64,000 bases of DNA, from NCBI RefSeq assembly GCF_900324465.2, contig NC_046626.1:7027459-7091458 (forward strand), written 5' to 3'. Under the pieces are notes generated by a model. That model saw only the letters and a list, made by a program, of their open reading frames with translations, was not told where the DNA came from and made no database searches. The position numbers and the translations under genes are program-made. Positions 46,472 to 59,800 of this stretch are shown here, piece by piece. The number at the start of each line of letters is the position of its first letter. Position 1 is the stretch's first letter. Source of the stretch: Anabas testudineus (lineage: Eukaryota > Chordata > Actinopteri > Anabantiformes > Anabantidae).

Positions 46472-49400
46472 CGCGTGCACAAGAGAGAAAACCAAAGCTG
46501 ATGTAACAGTCTTTCTGGCTAGAGGATAGAAACAGAGAAAATAATATGCTCTGGGATTTTGAGATGAGGCCGCAATCCCAGAATTCCACCTGATCCACAA
46601 ATGGTTTCAATTATGGCCCACAGGAGCAGCTGAGAGCAGCAGAGCAACTTCCACCAAGAACTGCTCAAAAAAAAAAAACAAAAAAAAAAAACAGATAGGA
46701 GCTCATTTTCCAGCAGAGAAGAACCTGCTAATTACTGTAGAGGACACAGAAAAAAAACGATCACTGGATACAAACAAGTGAGTCACGTCTGGGGAATCAA
46801 AGGAAAACAGACACAGAAGATCGAATCATTATAATAACACATTTTCCCAGACACAAATCAAATTCATATTTTTAATGACACATCTTCAGTTAGGTTTACT
46901 AACTTGGAACTGGAATTAATACCAGAAAAAGTTCAACTCTGTCCCTTACAACTGCTGCTACAGCAACAAAAGTTACCACCAAATGTTTCAGGATGTTATG
47001 TATGAAAATAAAGGCTAATGTGGAAGTAATGGCTGGAGGCGGGACAGAGAAAATGAAAGTAAGAGAGTTTTCAGTGGCTACTACTGTATATTCAAGACCA
47101 CACATTAGCTCTTATATTTCTCTTGTAGTGAAATATTTTCAGTACATCTGATCCCCGACTGTTGTTATAACTTTAGCATCCTAAATATGAAACTTAACCT
47201 AAAAGGCATGTTCACATTTTCAGTTGCCCAGAGATTTTGCTCCCTCTACCACAGAACCCGGTCTATGGATGTCAGCCCCTATTAATTCCACTCAAAGGAC
47301 TTTAGGATGTGATCCCTTCATGGCCACTATGAGCCGGAGGAATGATTATAGATAAGTAGGACTTTCATGGCTACCTGACTGTTATAAAACAGAGGGAAAA
47401 ACTGAACCTGTTCATTAACAGAAAATAGCTAGAGAAGCTATTTGTTGACAGACAAATGCATATCATGTCCACTAGGGTTTCTCTGGTGTTAATTTCATCA
47501 CCTTCACAGTTTGTGTCACATATGGATTTCGTCATGAAGCTCTTTGTGTCCACGTGGGCTGTTTTGCCATCATGAAATGTGACTGTTTCCGACAATGTAA
47601 TTGACAATGGTAGAGTATCACTCACTCTCCAGGTGGGAGAGAGAGTCATGAGTCATCAGAGCCGCTGCCTGCCTGAGGACGTCTGCCCATGGAGACATGG
47701 AGACAGTAATGGGTGGCTCACACCTGGCGGAGAGCATCAACGTCGCCCATACAGGTGATTAATTAGTATAATGAGAAGTGACCAATGTAGCGATACAGTG
47801 GAAAGGAGGTGGATGAATACCGGTTAAAGCCACTCATGAAGATGTTTCTAACCAAGTTGAATTTAGAAAAACTGTAAATTGTTAAACTCTTTATAGTTTC
47901 AGTTTCTTTACTGGCTGCAGGAAATACACATCCAGAATTTGCTGATATTTAGTGGACGTCTTCTTCCCTCTATTGGGGAAGTGTGTGTCTGCTGACAGTG
48001 GCCTGTCGACTGACAGAGCTCAGTTTTAACTTCATCTGTTGACACTTACGTATTTGTAAAACGGCTTTGTCCACGTTGCTTTGTATATTTTAATTTGCTT
48101 CTGAAAACTCTGCCATGTAAACCGTGCTTGTGCATCAACTGTGCACAGTGGAACGGGACAATACCTTCCCTGTGGCAGCTAAACCTTCCTGCAGATCTTC
48201 AGCCGTCCTGCAGTTTGATCTGAAAGTTGTCTTGTCTCCCACGTCTTCTCTTCACTCCCGCTGTGTCTCAGCTATGTTTTAATGACACTGAAAACTGGAA
48301 AGAATTTGATTTGCTTTTAAAGCCTCTTCTGCTCTGTATTCATTTTGCTGCCTGCTTAGAGGAGTCCATGATTTTTGAGTGTTACAACAAGGTTTGGAGA
48401 GTCTGGAAACGTCATAATTTAACAATATCTATTCATAAAATTACACTTTTCCTTTCAAGTTCTAATGAGTCAGTGAGGTGGTCACGAGTAAAACAGATTT
48501 TTGGCTATATGACAATTACTGTTTTGTGTGTGTGTGTTTAAAGTTAAGTGTTAATGCAACATTATATCAACATTTGACAAGTAACACTTCTTTGGTGCTT
48601 TTTTGTATTACGTTCATTACTTCGAAAACAAATTGCCCAGTGACGCACACTTTTGCAGACAACTGTAGATGAAAAACCTTCAACACAAAGTAATGCACTT
48701 TTATTCTTTCTATATCATTATTGTCTGTGCAGAATTTGACGGCAATCCAGCAAATAGTAGTTACTAATAATAGTTGAGATATTGAAGTCTTGTTAAAAAG
48801 ACAAAGCAAGGGCTACATGTAACACACCTATGCAATTCAGAGAAAGAGAGGGTGAGCAGAATGCCACTATAGACCATTTTTCTTTATAATAAAGCAAGTA
48901 ATGGAAATTAGAGGCCAAGTCCTGGAGGCCACCCACTATCTGTGTCAGCAGCAGCTCTCCTAGTGGAGCTGTGGGGTGTTTTGTCTGGATGTGGGTGGGT
49001 AATGGCTGATGTTATTCATGCCTTCCATCTTATCTCCAGCGTTTCATCACGCCGCCGCTGTAAGCTCGCACAGCAAGCTTAATTGGAGCTGACCCTGTTT
49101 AATGACCACAGCTGGTGTATCTCTAATGATAACAGAATGCCAGCACCCTCGCAGAAGACCTTCCACATGCCCACATCCCATTTTCTCAAGCTGTTATATA
49201 AACTAACGAGGGAAACACCTTGAAAAGGTCAGCTCCAGAACTGGTGCTGCTTATCTTTATGTCAGATGCATACAGTGTTTCAGTTTTAATCACCCTTTTG
49301 AGCCATTAGTAAGTCACACTAAATGCACTGGACATGCTGTACTGTGGCACCAGATGCCATTTGAGAAAGGGCGTTTAATCCCAAAAGAAGCAACACAGAT

Positions 49401-50845
49401 TTAAGTGCACTTTCATTTTTTTGCACACTTCATGTGAACAGACACAACCTTGGAGAGAAAAACCAGAGACTGACATAGGAATATGGATAGGTGGATACAG
49501 ATGACAGATAGTGAGTGCAAAAGAGCATGAAGAAGGTGACAAGCATCGGGGAAAAGAGAGGAGGAAGGTGAGTGCGGCAAAAAGGAAGGCTAGAAAGAGA
49601 TTAATTGATTTTGGAAAGAGCTCAAAGACACATTTTTAATTCAATGATTCAAATAGTTGGCTCATAGCGAGTGTGATGAAGCTGGTGCGACAGCTGGCCA
49701 GAAGAATATGAAGGAGTCCAGGAGTTTCCTAAATACGCCTCCATCTTCCCCTGAATTGGTACTTCAGGATTTTCCGCGCTATTCAACTGAAGGCTGAAGG
49801 GTGGAGCAACAGTGACACAGCAGTTTATGGCTGCCGCAGTACGGCATTAATAAATAATACTTGGAATACGTGGTGGCTACATTTTGAAGCAGCAGAGACA
49901 AGACTGTACCAGCACCTGCACAGTGAGATGATTCCCTCTGACACACAGTATCAGCTACTTATAAAATGTCATTCAATTATGTAAAATAAAATGTGTGAGA
50001 AAAACAAACATGTCAAATCTAGTTAAAGTTAATCGAAGTATTGGACTGAAAAGAAAAAGAATCCAACTAAGAGAGATACATGCACATTTTTAAACCCATG
50101 TGTGATTTACTGATAATGTGTCATAGCAAGCACAGTAAGTTTAGAAATTTCACACTCCAAAAAGCGTTAGTATGTCCAGACAGTCTTTTATCTATAGATC
50201 TTCATAGAAAAACAACATAAACGACCATGGTGTGTCACAAATTCATAAACACAGAAACAGCCACAGTGTAACAAGCCCAGCAAGTGGCGATGGCACCAAG
50301 TCAGAGAACCGAACATAAGGTACAACAATCATCAATCTGATGCACACGTGACAGTATGTGACACACTTACAGAGTCCGAAACACCACAGTAACCTGACAG
50401 GTCACAAGCTGCATCATGTAGAGGTACATGAGAAAACAAATGCTAAAGGTTGGATTTTTCTACAAGTAATGCCCAGTGTATGTGCTGTGGAGCTTATTAA
50501 CACATAATGGGAAAGCACATCCTGTGTACCTGGACTCATTTGCTCTCAGGTCAGATTATTTGGCTCATGGCCGTACCTGTTGATACCTGTACAAGTAATG
50601 ACACTCCATCAGCCACTCACACTGAAACATCTTGTCTGTGAAAAGGACAAATCAAAACCTTAAAGTTACAATTTATAATTTTGCCAGAACAAAGGTGCTC
50701 TGATCAGTACTAGCCGTCGTTAATTAATATCTGCAGAAAATGCAGTTTATGACGTAACCATACATGATTTTTGTGTTATTACACAGTCGTATTGAGATTG
50801 GTGAGCTGGTGTGCAGAGCTGCCTGGTGCAGCTTTAAGAGCATCA
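46470..50845. other. Stretch between ddr2 and nos1ap, no coding gene seen
   Basis: Probable ddr2 upstream exons/promoter and the nos1ap 3' flank. No exon with recognisable family features on either strand. 48900-49200 is less AT-rich and looks more complex than its surroundings and may be a conserved non-coding element. Human has SH2D1B, UHMK1 and UAP1 among the genes in this interval; none is visible. Confidence 0.5.
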
Positions 50846-53800
50846 CTACACAGCCATCTCATCCCCTAAGCAGTCCGACAGCCCCTCTGCATTGAGCACA
50901 TTTAAGAGTCGAGCTGCACTCTCAGCCCCTGTCCCCTCCCCCTGCCCCCAGCTGTCCCGATCATCGCTCTCATCTGTGTTGGATTCATATTCGGATCCGA
51001 TCCCCGACTCTCTAAACCGGAGCAGCTCCAGGGCTCCCAAAACCTGCTCGCCTAGAAGTGAGCTCTCATCCGTGGCTCCATCGCTGGGAGTCTCCCCTGT
51101 GTCCTGGCCTTGCTCCTGGCTGTCCAGGCCCCGGGTGGAGAAACGGAAGCACTCGAGCCGCAGTCCACTGCCGCTGAGCCCCAGAGGACTGGTGCTGGCC
51201 CCCATAGTGCCTGGAGAGCAGGGCCCGGGGAGGGTGGAAACCCAGGCACCGTCACTAATCTGGAGCTGGGACTGAGGTGCTAACGGGCCTGTGGATGAGG
51301 AAGGAGTCAGGGGCTCACGCAGCGCACTCGGCGGCTTGGCGCGGAAAGTGATTTCGAGTAGACTGTCCTGGGAGCCCACTGAGAACAAAGCAAAAAAGGG
51401 CAAGAGATGGACCACAACAACCCACAGAAAGAATTTCAGCTGTAACATGTAAACAGAGATGTAAGGCATGTAAAAATAGACGTCTGAGCAAAGCAGGCGA
51501 GATTATGTAGAGTGGGATGAAGTCTGTGCTGACAGGATTTGATAATTTATCACTATTTGGCAGCACTTTGCCACAGGCTACATGTAGGGAGGGGAGAGCA
51601 GAGAGCAGCACTGAATCCTCTGAGAGGGCTGCCACGGGATAATTAATTGCGAGCCAGAAGTGAATGAGGAAAAGAGCCGTAACAACAGGAGGAGAAGTGC
51701 AAGGAAAGTAAAAGAGCTGACAGACAGACGGGGAAACACGGGAATAGAGACCGGTCCAATGCAGCTGAACAAAATACAGACATACTGTAAATGAAAAAGG
51801 GGGGAGGCTGAGCGATGAGTCAAGACCAAAGTTGATTTCCACTCACTAGACGTTATCTGGCCGGCAGCTTTGAGCTCCAGTTCCTGGATCTGTTTGACCA
51901 GCAATGAAATGTGTTGCAGCAGGTCAGTGTTCTGCTGCAGCAGTCTCTGCACCCTGGCTTGGGCTTCGGTCCTCGCGCACACCTCCACCGACAGCTGGTC
52001 CTGGAGCACGTGTACCTGAACAGTCCAAAGAGACACACAGTGAAAAACAGATTTCATTATTACATTTTTATATCTAAGGAATTTTGAGTCGTTTATTGAC
52101 TCCCATTCATTTGTTAAGAGAAAACTGACTAATAAGGTCCAGTGGTTGGAAGTTACAGAGACAAATGGTTAATTCTGACTTCAACTGAGATTCAAAAAAA
52201 GGTTTAATCCTTAAAAAACATTGAAACCTCAGCTCAGTCTATTTAGTTTGCTGGCATGTTTGTTAAACAGAGTAATAAAAGCAGTGATTTCATTTTGTAT
52301 TTAACACCTAGACATACCTCGGGGCCTATTTAACACGCCGATGATTGAAAATGGAAAGAGCGCACCATTCTTGTTATCACCAGATTAGATGAAACCGTTA
52401 CTCTCCCCTCTTTTTTTTAACGATCATGCCAGGTTTGTGTTTCATTATTTGCTTTGGAAAGTTTGATTTGAAGCCATACGAGTTCAGAATCGTAATTAGG
52501 CGATTTCGATGCGTACTTTAAAACCACTTGTCTGATATTCTTAAAATGTTGTTGCGCTGCACCCTGGGATTCCATCTGGCCATTAAATCCAAAGTATTTA
52601 AAAAACATGATGTGAGGAGCAGAGCGACGGTTGTGTTCACACCGTGGCAGCAGCTCAGGGAGAGAGAGAGAGAGAGAGAGAGGTGTGCGTGGGCTACGAG
52701 ACAAGCGGAGACATCAACAGAATGGGAGATGTCAGGGAACGGGAAAAGGCTTTTGTTTGGTAATTTAACAAAGTGATCTAGAAAAATTCGTCACTAACAG
52801 ACAATTTATTATCCAAAATGTGATCAGTAATAGTTGGCAAAATCAGGTCTGGCTTGTCATGATAAGGTTCCGAGGATTTCGTTTAACAAAACTTTTAAAT
52901 CCAAGCTGACAAAATCGGATAAATTTGATTTGTGTGTAAAAAAAATATTGAAAGTTTCAGTGACAAAACACTGTCCACTGCCCTCAGTACCTGTGCTGCA
53001 GCTGCCAGCGCCTGCTGCTCCTGCTGCTGCAGTTGTTTCCGAAGGAGCTGGACCTGGTGCACTGCAGGGCGGGGGCCCTCTGCTGCCGACTGGTCCGACA
53101 CAGAAGCTCCAAGGACAGGAGAGTTCAGTAGAAGGGATGGGTCACCAGACACCTGCAGAAAACGTGACAGCAAACTTGGGCTTTACTTAGTCTAACGGGA
53201 TCAAAATAATGTAGTATTGTGAAAAGCTGTGAATATTTCTTTCCTTTATAAATGTCGGCTTTGCTGGTTTGTTTGCATTAAACAGAAGAAGCTGGGAGCT
53301 GGAGTAAACAGAGCAACTACAAATACATAAGTACATGAGCACCAATGACAAAAATTTCAAGTTTCATCAAAAGAAATGCAGAAAAAAAGCCTGTCTCTTT
53401 TAATCCTAACAGAAAAATCCACAGATAGATATTCAAACTACCAGATATCATCGCCACTGGTTGATGTTCAGGGCCTTCTACAACACATTCAGTGATGAAT
53501 TAACACGCAGTCTGTCCTGCATATTAAGTATCAACTGAAGATCTACAATGCTACTGTGGTGCAGATAAATGAAGTGTGGTGAGCGCTTAGGGAGAGAGCA
53601 GGTGAGACATCAGAGCTCAAACATCAAATTGGATCATTGCAGAAGCTGTGGTTGCTACTCGTGGAGGACTGTGTCCCCTTTTCTGTTAGACGTTCACTTG
53701 AATTACAGGTGAACTGTGAGATGAGTGCAGGAAGAACAGCCTGGACTTTGGTTCTGAGGGCCTAACACCAAAGCAGCACATTGACTCACACTGTAGACCT

Positions 53801-56800
53801 TTACATTATTTCCTGCTGCCACTGTACAAGCTGAAGATTGAAATATCTTGAAATAACATCACATCAGGTCTGAAACGTGCACTACACCCACAATATGACT
53901 GCGTGGCGGCAGCTGAAAACACAATACTGACACACGATTTAATCACATTTAAAGCTGATATGAGTAATATGAGTGTCAGCAAAATCCTGCTTCATTTAGC
54001 AACATTCACGTCAGATGAATATTAATGCTCCTTTTAGTTCTGCCGTAGACTCCATCTATTTCTGATAAGCATTAGTGGTCTACTGCAGGATGGTTGAACC
54101 ACATGGGAATTTGATACAGACTAGTAGACTCTGCTGTGGGAGGAGCAGCCATGAAGGACACGACTTATCTGTAATATCTGAGACAGGAGATCAATACAGT
54201 GGATTCTCTTGTCATTAAGACCACGTTGTGAAGGACACTTGACCTTCAAAAAGAGATGTGACACGTGAACGCACTGTATGAAATACAGCTGCTTTATTGA
54301 TGCAGAAACGCTTTAGGCAATAATAATAAAAGAATATTCCTTGTTTTTTGTACCCATGCAATTAGATGTAGTATCAGTTCATTTCAAACTAATTAGCTTC
54401 TCACTAGAACAGTAGCGGGTTTTCTTTCTTGAGTAATGAAGCTCGCAGTGTCTCAGAGGCTGCTTTGGAAAATGAGCCGACAAATATCAGAGCACATGGC
54501 TGCTTGCCTGACATTGCAGGATTAGCGCAGAGCGGCGCTACAAGACCACGCTGTGTTTTCATCAATAAACTATAAGTTCTCATCAATTTTGTAGAGCCTC
54601 ACAGACATTCCTCACAAACAGCCCTTAAAGATGTGGTTGACTGCTATACCGAGCATCCCTCAGTGATGTTTTCTGATCGTCTTCTACAACTTTTAACGGT
54701 GCCGACCTTTCATCATGTCCCTCTGTGATTCTCCGTTATACATCAACGCAAACTTTGTTTAACTTTCAGATCAATAATGCCGCAAACATTGGAAAATAAC
54801 CTACATCCTACAGAACATATAGCACATACTGTTCTCAGATATTATTCCTGTGGGATGAAGAGATTAGATCCCTTTTCGTAATCAGTTGTTTAGCATTGCA
54901 CTTAGTGTCAGATTAGTCGCACGAATGGATCAAGCATCAGCCATCCTTAGCTTATGAGTTGATATAAGTGTAATCTCTTCAAGATGACATCATCAGGGTT
55001 ATCTTCTCATACTTTATAAAACTAGAGAAAACATTTAAAAAGAGTTTTTAAAAACTAGGTTATACTCATTACAAGGGGTAAATACAACTGTTGTGATGTG
55101 TAGAATTGGTGCAGTAAGTAACTTAAAGTAAAATAAAACCTGTCAAACAAACTCAACTGTTGTTGACTCTCAATAGTGAATATTTGCTGCTGTTATCGAA
55201 GTAAATTGACGGTTTTTGACTTTCGGACCACTGATGGCCTGAATTGTAAGGAACACTTTTTCTTTATTACTTTCTGAGATATTCTGAACCAAGCAATGAA
55301 CTGATTATCAAGGTTGCCATAATAAATCATAAATCACACTTTGCGGGGCTGTCTTCTTCATCTGCAACCTCCTGTTTCTAATGGAGTGAGGAAATATTGC
55401 AGTTTTGTATAAGCAACACAGAAATGATCAAGGACAAGGTCTCTACTCTTACCTGTTCCTCGTTAGCGAGGGCCTCGTCCTTTTTGTTCTTCTCCAGGTC
55501 TGACGAGGAGACGCAGTCAATGCTCTCCTCTGTAGTGGCTTCAAGGTCCGTCTCTTCTGACAATGCAAATCTTTTCTTTGCTGCAGAGAGACCAGATACA
55601 TATGTAGGGGGGGGGTTCGTGCTGTTTTTACTTGGCGCTTTATGATCTAGAGGCGGTGACAGCAGCTGCAGAAGTGGGCAAAGAGCTGGCAGAAGCCCAC
55701 ACAGGCAAGGCCTTTGATCAATGGCTCGCATAACACTCACAAACCCAATCTGCAGCTGCAGCATGGCAAGCTGCTAAGGAAACTATCTGCAGTGGATAAC
55801 GACATCTTTCCTCAGAGAGGTGTGTGCTCTGCCAGTGTTTATTTCTGCAAGGCGCTCTGGGTTTTTGTTTGTGTGAGAGACAAAGCATGAGGGAGAGAGA
55901 GGAAGAGCAGTCCTGGGGAGTTTATATGTAGCTGTGCGAAAGGAGAATAGAAAGGAGAGTGAGTTTGTGTCTGTGAAGGAAGGAGAACAGGAATGAGAGA
56001 GACAGGAGAGGTGTGGAGACTGGATACGTGCAGGCAGGTGTGTGTGTGTGTGTGTGTGTGTAGGTAGGTGTGAGTCACCTGGCACTGCCTCAGACTCCTC
56101 GGTCTTCCCCTCCTCATCCTCCTGGTCATCACTTTTCTGCTGCAGGGTCAGCTGGTGACACACATCAAACGCCTGACCTACAGTCCGCACGATCCTCATG
56201 GCCTGAGACTGCGAGGGAGGTGTGTGCATGTGTGTGTGAGTTGAGGTTTTGAGAGCAGGGGTGGAGGAAGGTAGCAGCAGGAGCACAGCAAGGGAGGATG
56301 CAAAAATGAAGGGACGCAGTAGGGGAGAAAACGAGGTGCCAGAGGAGTTGTGCACAAAGGAAAGAGAGTAGACAGAGTGAATTTTGCATATGTAACAAGG
56401 AAGAATTTGAAAAATAGACACAACAGTAGCAGGAAGAGAAAAAGGGGGGATATTAAAGCAGAATGGGAGGTGAACATGAAGCAAAAAGGAAACGCCAAGA
56501 GAGATAGAGACAAAATTAATGGCAGAAGATACTATGAGCGCAGCACTTCAGGTGCTTGTCTTCGTCTATCTGTTCTGCATGTATTCTGCTGTCACAGTGA
56601 TAGATTGGTCTATTTCAGAGGCAAGTAACTCTGGTGGCAGAGGGAGTGAAGATAAAGTTTGCTGTGATTGCAGAGCACTCTGCTGCAGACAGTAGGTGTG
56701 TCAGCATCATCAATTTATCAATACAGCACAGTTTAATTCAAAAACTAGCGACCAGTCGCGCAGCAGGTTTGGACCCAGAACAATTACTTAATGTCTGACA

Positions 56801-59800
56801 TGTTCCTACAATGAGTCACAGAGGATACCGGCTCACTTAGAGAAGGGGGCGAGACACAGATTGATGTACATGAGGTAAAAATAGAGACTTGAGGAATATG
56901 TTCCTTCAGTCTAAGACGACGGATACAACCTTCACACCTGCCCTGAAGGGGCTGCAGCCAGAGGGAAGACTTTGCTCTGTACTGATTGGAGCCTCTTTAA
57001 GCATCTTTAAATGAAAGTGTGTCTTTGTTAAACCTATTGTGCCTGTGTTTGTAAGTGACTATAATATATATTCGCTAATACTGTGGACAAACTGACAGAG
57101 AGTTATCATTAATGAAAATAATTGTAAATTGTAGTATCCTACTGTTTCTGTCATCCTTGTTAAAAGAAAAGTAGTTATGTTTAATATTGCTATCAAATTA
57201 AATGTCAGCTGAACTCACAGGCAATAAAATTCAACGTGGCCTATGAGACGCCAACTCTTCCGCGATCGATTTCAAGGCTTCTTTACCACCCTAATGCTCT
57301 GATATGCAGTCCCGTGGAAGCAACCTAAATCCACTGGAATTAATCTTTATCCACCATGTCCTTCCCGAGTCTCACTAAAGGTGGATTTCTGTGTCTTCTA
57401 TATTGAACAGTAGCAGAAGCAGCACTGATATAAATTTATTGCTATCCGCCTCTGGAGGATCACCTTGCCTCCAGGGCATTCACTCAATATGTCAAGGTAA
57501 CCCAAGCTTGAAAGTAGTTCAATCAAGTGAAACGGCAAAAACAAAACAAAACAGAAAAAAAAAACCATAACGCAGGAAAAGACTCATATGATGGATTTTT
57601 GCTCCCTCGATATAAAATTACATTCTGTTTTAAAATTGTCAAGTGAAAAAGCCCGCCCTCCCAAGCCCAAACACAAAAGGCTGTGCTGATGTGCCGGGCT
57701 GACATCGAAGCCCTGGTGGGGCTCAACATGCCGTGATCAAAACAAATCAAACCTCTTCTTATCAGCTGGTCCATCGCCTCCTACTCAGCACGCATGCTTG
57801 GTCTGCAGCACCCAGATAAGGCTCCGCAGCCACCGGGAGGCAGTGAGGCGACAGCGGCCACGTCCCTGACAATGTAGTGGGTGCTTTTGTTCAGCAGTGT
57901 TGAAAAAGTCTTTAAGTGCTGACTGAAAAAAGCTCCCTTTTCTTTTGTCTCCTCATCAGGATGATTAGTATTCAGCTTCACTAAGTCACTGTCTGGTATC
58001 CATGGTGAAGGGATAGGAGTCAACCTCACTGATGCTCTGTTTTTGTCATGGAGGGAAAAATGGTCTCTGCTTCATCGTACAAGTCCAATACATCACCAAG
58101 ACAATGAGCAGAACTATCTTGATTAGAAGAAGCTATCTACAAATTGTGGAGCTGGAAACTAACTGCAACGGAGTGCAACAAAATCCACAACGATAAGACC
58201 TGAATCAACAGTGTGCTAGTCGGTCTCTTAATATTCTGAGACTTCCCTGGCCTGTCCTGCTGTCAATGCATTAGGGTTAACCCTATGCAAATGCAAGATG
58301 CAAAATTTAAAGGGTTAACATTTTGAGAAGGACGCTCCAGTTTCTTTTGAGGACAGGTTTAGATGAAACAATTGATAGAACTCTAATGCCCTTAAAGGAA
58401 TATTATGGATTTGACATGCTGGTCATAAAGCATGACGTATTTAAATATATATTTATGCACATGTGGATTTGAATGATTGCATTCTGTGTATATGGGACTG
58501 ACTCAAAATAAACTACAGTGACCACTGTGTCCATCCTAATAAAGGAAGCTGCCACTCGGTGTCACTCAGTTCGAGCATTTTAAGTCGATCGGCGGATTAA
58601 ACTTACCTTCCTCTTAGATTTGAAAACATTGCAGCGGAAGATGTTGCTCTGTCCTTCTCTGGCTATGTAGCTGAAAATCTTCAAGTCTTGAGCATCATGT
58701 GAAACATAAAAAATCCTGTGGATCAAGACAATTCATGACAGCTCAGTGGGTTTTAGATCCTTAAATAGCATGCAAGCTGCCTGGTTATTTGGCGTCTGTC
58801 TATATTTCTGATTTAATACCGTGAGGACAGCCTACCTGTAGATGGGATCCTGCGTCACCAAGATGGTGTTATCATCCCATGACCACCCTCTTCTCTGTTA
58901 CAACACAAAACACAGCTTCACAGTGTCAAAGGTGTGTTTTGAAAAGACAAGAAATAATTGTAGATATAAAATCGGAGACTGACCTTCTTCTTTTTGCGCA
59001 AAATCACTTTAACACAGTCCGTGGATATGACTATGTTGACCTTCTTTTTCTTTATGTTCTTCAGTTTGAATTCATACTGTGAAGGAAGACGCATATTAAC
59101 ATTCAACGTGGTCCACAATAGTAATCCAAAAGGTAAATTAGACCAAATTGAATGTAATGCTATGTGATGTGACTTGCATTACACTACGTATCACATATTC
59201 CCGCTGAGATGGAGCTCTTTACACAAGCTAAATCACATTTTAGAAAAGAGAGAAGAGATCATACAGACAATGGAAGATATTTTTGACTATCATCCTCTCA
59301 GGGGGAAAGCTCAGACTGAGTAAACATTCAGAAACTGTCAGTTTCTGCTTCTGGGAGCTGTTTAAGCTTTCAAAGGCAGACTTCCCAGAGGGAGGCAGAC
59401 ATGTGTGGGACACTTTCATCCCCCTCCCTGATTAATGCAGGAGCCTGCACCCTCTGCCTCCACTGCAGGCGCAGACTCTAAATATCAGGACCCAGAGATC
59501 TAAGAACTGCAAGGAATTTTGGTGAAGTAACGGGGCTTACTTTGAAAGTCCAACATCGGATGTTTAATTGGTCAGATGAAGTTCTGTGAAACCACCAGTC
59601 TTCCTCGGTGAACAAACCGTCGCCCGCTCTGCACGACACATTTGGATATTCTCTGTCTTTGCTTTGGTTTGTATAAAAATAACAACCCAGTTCTGTCTCT
59701 TATGTTCAGCATAATTGGAGCTCCTTCACACTTGTTTAATGATGGTTCAGAAGAAAATAAGTGAGGGATGTTTCTTTTACCAACACGACGAGTCCTATCT

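Noticed and set aside
46029-46610. 193-codon minus-strand frame
   Set aside because: Its middle is the (TC)n microsatellite read as Leu-Ser; the rest has no known features.
55783-56484. 233-codon minus-strand frame around a nos1ap exon
   Set aside because: Only 56079-56208 is coding; the rest reads through introns and a GT repeat.
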